This document shows positions 14,732 to 17,460 of a stretch of DNA of 17,460 nt, in pieces. This DNA comes from an uncultured Desulfurobacterium sp. GTDB taxonomy: Bacteria; Aquificota; Aquificia; Desulfurobacteriales; Desulfurobacteriaceae. Numbering within the stretch: the first letter of the stretch is position 1; each line of letters begins with the position of its first letter. The stretch covers positions 1-17,460 of the forward strand of contig CAJXJV010000006.1 in the NCBI GenBank assembly GCA_913055135.1, in the 5' to 3' direction. Below the pieces are notes generated by a model that worked only from the letters and a program-made list of their open reading frames with translations, did no database searches and was not told the DNA's origin. The position numbers and the translations under genes were made by a program.

Positions 14732-16444
14732 TTAACCCTCTATTAACTCCTTTACCTTATTAACCACTTTCTCCACCGGAACCTCAAACCTTTCTCCGCT
14801 CTTCCTGACTTTTATCTCAACAATTCCCTCTTTAGCTTTCTTTCCTACTACTATCTGATAAGGAATACCTATCAGGTCTGCATCCTTAAACTTGAACCCG
14901 GGACGGGCGTTCCTGTCATCAATGATAACGTCAAAACCTGCTATCAGAAGTTCTTTGTAAATCCTCTCTGCAGTTTCAACTATCTCCTCTTTCTTAACAT
15001 TAACAGGAATGACTATTACTTCAAAAGGTGCAATCTCAACAGGCCAGATGATACCGTTCTCATCGTAGTTCTGCTCAACTGCCGCAGCCATCACTCTTGT
15101 CACACCAATTCCGTAGCATCCCATAACCATCGGTTTCTCTTTTCCATCCTCATCGACAAATGTGGCATTCATAGCTTCACTGTACTTAGTTCCAAGTTTG
15201 AAGATATGCCCAACCTCTATTCCTCTCTTTTCGGTCAGTGGAGCTCCACATTTAGGACAGGGATCTCCACCTTTAACCTCTGCAATGTCCACAAATTCTT
15301 TAACCTTAAAATCTCTGCCCCAGTTTACGTTTTTGATGTGGTAATCTTCCTCTCCAGCACCAGCAACGAAGTTAACCATTGGAATAACCGAATAATCTGC
15401 ATAAACAGGAATCCTTAAACCTATTGGGGAAAGGAATCCCTTTGGTTGTCCGGTAAACTTTTCTATCTCTTCATCGGTTGCAAGTCTAACCTCCTTTCTT
15501 CTGAACACCTGTTTTAGCTTTGTCTCCTCAACTTCCCTGTCACCCCTTACCGCAATAGCAACGGGCTCACCATCAACTATGTAAACGAGAAGCTTTAAGA
15601 TCTTCTCAGGCGGAAATTCATCTCTACCTAAGAACTCTGACACCTCTTCAATTCTCTTAACACCAGGAGTGTGAACTTTCTCTATCTCCTTAAACTTTTC
15701 TTCTCTATTCTCAGGAATTTCCGGTTTTCTCTGCTCAGCCTTCTCAGTACTTGCTGCATAACCACATTTTTCACAGTAAACAAGTTTTCCTTCTCCTGTA
15801 TCGGCTATAACCATAAACTCGTGAGAGAACTTTCCACCAATCTCTCCAGTATCTGCCTCAACCGCCTTAAAGACGAGTCCCATCCTCTCAAAAATCCTTG
15901 AGTAGGTCTCGTACATGTTCCAGTATTCTCTCTCCGCATCCTCATCAGAAGCGTGGAAGGAATAAGCATCCTTCATTATGAACTCCCTTGCCCTCATGAG
16001 ACCAAAACGGGGACGAATCTCGTCTCTGAACTTCCTTCCAATCTGATAAAGGTTGAGAGGGAGATCTTTGTAGGATTTGACCTCCTTTCTAACAAGGTCT
16101 GTAATCATCTCCTCAGCTGTGGGACCAAGGGCGTAATCCCTCTCATGCCTGTCCTTAAACTTGATCATCTCCTTTCCATATACGTCCCATCTGCCGCTCT
16201 CAACCCAGAGCTCCGCCGGATGCATAATCGGCAAGATAACTTCCTGCGCTCCAGCTCTGTTCATCTCCTCTCTAATAATCCTCTCTATCTTCAAAAGAAC
16301 TCTAACTCCAAGAGGTAGAATATCGTAAAGACCCGAAGCTTTTTTTCTTATAAAACCAGCACGAACCAACAACTTATGACTCGGAATTTCTGCATCAGCC
16401 GGAGATTCTTTCATTGTAGGTATAAATGCCCTTGAAAATCTCAT
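14732..16444 (-). CDS. proS: Prolyl-tRNA synthetase, bacterial type with editing domain
   Basis: Class II aminoacyl-tRNA synthetase that charges tRNA-Pro. The 570-residue protein has the bacterial layout: N-terminal catalytic half with LGPTAEE (107-112) and the motif 2 region FRDEIRPRFGLMRAREFIMKDAYSFH. The inserted YbaK-like editing (INS) domain spans about 240-385. Motif 3 MGCYGIGVTRVMAA (441-454) and the C-terminal anticodon-binding domain (about 474-570) follow. Two CxxC pairs, Cys224/Cys227 and Cys396/Cys399, flank the insertion and could bind zinc together. The ATG at 16444 follows GGAGG with a 4-base spacer. It is the first gene of a two-gene unit with the downstream nuclease. Confidence 0.98.
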   Translation of the reverse strand: MRFSRAFIPTMKESPADAEIPSHKLLVRAGFIRKKASGLYDILPLGVRVLLKIERIIREEMNRAGAQEVILPIMHPAELWVESGRWDVYGKEMIKFKDRHERDYALGPTAEEMITDLVRKEVKSYKDLPLNLYQIGRKFRDEIRPRFGLMRAREFIMKDAYSFHASDEDAEREYWNMYETYSRIFERMGLVFKAVEADTGEIGGKFSHEFMVIADTGEGKLVYCEKCGYAASTEKAEQRKPEIPENREEKFKEIEKVHTPGVKRIEEVSEFLGRDEFPPEKILKLLVYIVDGEPVAIAVRGDREVEETKLKQVFRRKEVRLATDEEIEKFTGQPKGFLSPIGLRIPVYADYSVIPMVNFVAGAGEEDYHIKNVNWGRDFKVKEFVDIAEVKGGDPCPKCGAPLTEKRGIEVGHIFKLGTKYSEAMNATFVDEDGKEKPMVMGCYGIGVTRVMAAAVEQNYDENGIIWPVEIAPFEVIVIPVNVKKEEIVETAERIYKELLIAGFDVIIDDRNARPGFKFKDADLIGIPYQIVVGKKAKEGIVEIKVRKSGERFEVPVEKVVNKVKELIEG

Positions 16445-16497
16445 GACTCCTCCGTAATTTTTGGCTTACTCTAAATTTAGGTCACAGGAAAACAGCT

Positions 16498-17460
16498 ATG
16501 AGAATTCTACACGTTGACACGGAAAAAGGGTGGAGAGGCGGAGAACAGCAACTCTTCTATCTCGTCAAAGGTTTACTGGAAAAAGGAATAGAATCGGTTG
16601 TTGCATGCAGAAAAGGAGATGAACTTGAAAAACGTTGTCAGGAAGCAGGAATAGAAACTATCCCTCTCTCAGGAAATCAGACAGCAGATATTTTTAGACT
16701 GGGAGCAATAGGCAAAAAATTCGACATAATCCACGCCCATGCAGCAAAAGCCCATACAATTTCTGCTCTTTCAAAGAAGTTCCATAGAAAACCTGTTATC
16801 TATACAAGAAGGGTTGATTACTCACCTAAAAAGAATAGACTGACAATCCTGAAGTACAGACTAACCGATAAAATCGTTGCAGTCTCAAACCGCGTCTCTG
16901 AAATACTCCAGGAGTCTCTCAATTTACCTTCAGACAGAATAAAAGTCATCCACTCTGTCGTGAACATTGAAATTGAAAAAAAAGTGGACCTCAAAAAGGT
17001 AAAAAAGATAAGAGAAGAAATTGGTGGTAACCCTCTAATTGGAACAGCAGCTGCCCTAACAGAACAGAAAAATATTCCAAATTTCATAGAAGCAGCTAAA
17101 ATTCTGACCAAAAAATATCCTGAAGCAAAGTTTGTAGTTGCCGGTGAAGGTGAGCTCCGAAGGGAGCTCCAGTTACTCATAAACAGGCTCAATCTTCAGG
17201 AGAAGTTCAAACTTATAGGATTTAAGAGAGATATCTACAACTACATAAAAGCCTTTGATTTGTTTGTACTACCCTCGGATAATGAAGGATTCAGTGGATC
17301 TCTCTTGAATGCGATGCTGCTGAAAGTGCCGGTAGTATCTACAGATGCAGGAGGAGCAAGGGAAATAATAGTTAATGGAGAAACAGGCATTCTTGTTCCA
17401 CGAAGAAATCCCCAGGCTCTTGCAGACGGAATTTTAAGGCTTTTAGAGGATGAAAAGCTC
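16498..17460 (+). CDS. Glycosyltransferase family 4-type (GT-B), C-terminus cut by window end
   Basis: Predicted cytosolic or membrane-associated glycosyltransferase, probably for lipopolysaccharide or other surface glycans; donor and acceptor are unknown. Visible residues 1-321 cover most of a GT-B protein. The N-terminal Rossmann lobe starts MRILHVDTEKGWRGGEQQL and includes HAHAAKAHTISAL and TDKIVAVS. The donor lobe includes VVAGEGELRREL, FDLFVLPSDNEGFSGSLLNA and VVSTDAGGAREII. In the family's E-x7-E motif the second Glu is replaced by Asn (Glu263...Asn271). The ATG at 16498 has only a weak AGGA upstream. It is divergent from proS; the 53-base gap holds a 10-base palindrome at 16471-16480. 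Roughly 30-60 residues are probably missing beyond the edge. Confidence 0.9.
   Translation, partial: MRILHVDTEKGWRGGEQQLFYLVKGLLEKGIESVVACRKGDELEKRCQEAGIETIPLSGNQTADIFRLGAIGKKFDIIHAHAAKAHTISALSKKFHRKPVIYTRRVDYSPKKNRLTILKYRLTDKIVAVSNRVSEILQESLNLPSDRIKVIHSVVNIEIEKKVDLKKVKKIREEIGGNPLIGTAAALTEQKNIPNFIEAAKILTKKYPEAKFVVAGEGELRRELQLLINRLNLQEKFKLIGFKRDIYNYIKAFDLFVLPSDNEGFSGSLLNAMLLKVPVVSTDAGGAREIIVNGETGILVPRRNPQALADGILRLLEDEKL

Noticed and set aside
16471..16480. Palindrome CTAAATTTAG as an operator or symmetric divergent promoter
   Set aside because: It is a perfect 10-base palindrome between proS and the glycosyltransferase, but AT-rich palindromes of this length are common by chance, and no -35 hexamers fit on either side.
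16818..17192. 124-codon minus-strand open frame inside the glycosyltransferase
   Set aside because: The plus-strand frame is continuous and shows GT-B motifs; the reverse frame is Ser/Phe-rich and resembles no family I know.

Overview
The window is compact bacterial core genome, with no rRNA, tRNA, CRISPR array, insertion sequence, phage or plasmid gene visible. Moderate-to-low GC, Lys/Glu-rich proteins, frequent TTG starts behind near-perfect AGGAGG ribosome binding sites, and a DivIVA protein beside Gram-negative-type neighbours suggest a thermophilic deep-branching bacterium. My best guess is Aquificota, perhaps Desulfurobacteriaceae. This is an impression from gene content and protein style, not a phylogenetic result.

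Layout. (1) At 1-1372 (+) the tail of an unidentified gene is followed by purA (AMP synthesis). Two hairpins separate purA from the convergent hup gene (HU nucleoid protein). (2) At 1814-4815 (-) lies a tightly packed operon murI-rph-rdgB-yggT-divIVA-yggU, in which neighbours overlap or nearly touch. It combines peptidoglycan precursor supply (MurI), RNA maturation (RNase PH), nucleotide-pool cleaning (RdgB) and cell-pole/division morphology (YggT, DivIVA). The hup promoter appears to overlap the end of yggU. (3) At 4885-10170 (+) lie a bifunctional (p)ppGpp synthetase/hydrolase, then clpP, ribBA (riboflavin), a small coiled-coil protein and pdxA (vitamin B6). (4) At 10173-13301 (-) are dxs (first step of the MEP isoprenoid pathway) and rarA (replication-fork AAA+ ATPase). 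Dxs product DXP is also the co-substrate of the PdxA/PdxJ route, so the adjacent but oppositely oriented dxs and pdxA serve linked chemistry. (5) At 13421-13900 (+) is a DUF2062 membrane protein. (6) At 13907-16444 (-) are proS (prolyl-tRNA synthetase) and a stand-alone PD-(D/E)XK nuclease with a predicted Fe-S cluster. (7) From 16498 (+) to the window end is a truncated GT-B glycosyltransferase.

No intergenic gap exceeds about 120 bases. I did not find a new multi-gene defence or mobile system. The two most unusual observations are translational. First, pdxA has no ATG, GTG or TTG compatible with its conserved N-terminus and appears to start at an AUA codon behind a perfect Shine-Dalgarno. 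Second, 128 bases encode both the disordered C-terminal tail of DivIVA and the conserved N-terminal part of the DUF167 protein YggU in different frames.

Several start sites were set by ribosome binding sites rather than by the longest open frame: rph, clpP, ribBA, rdgB, yggU and pdxA.
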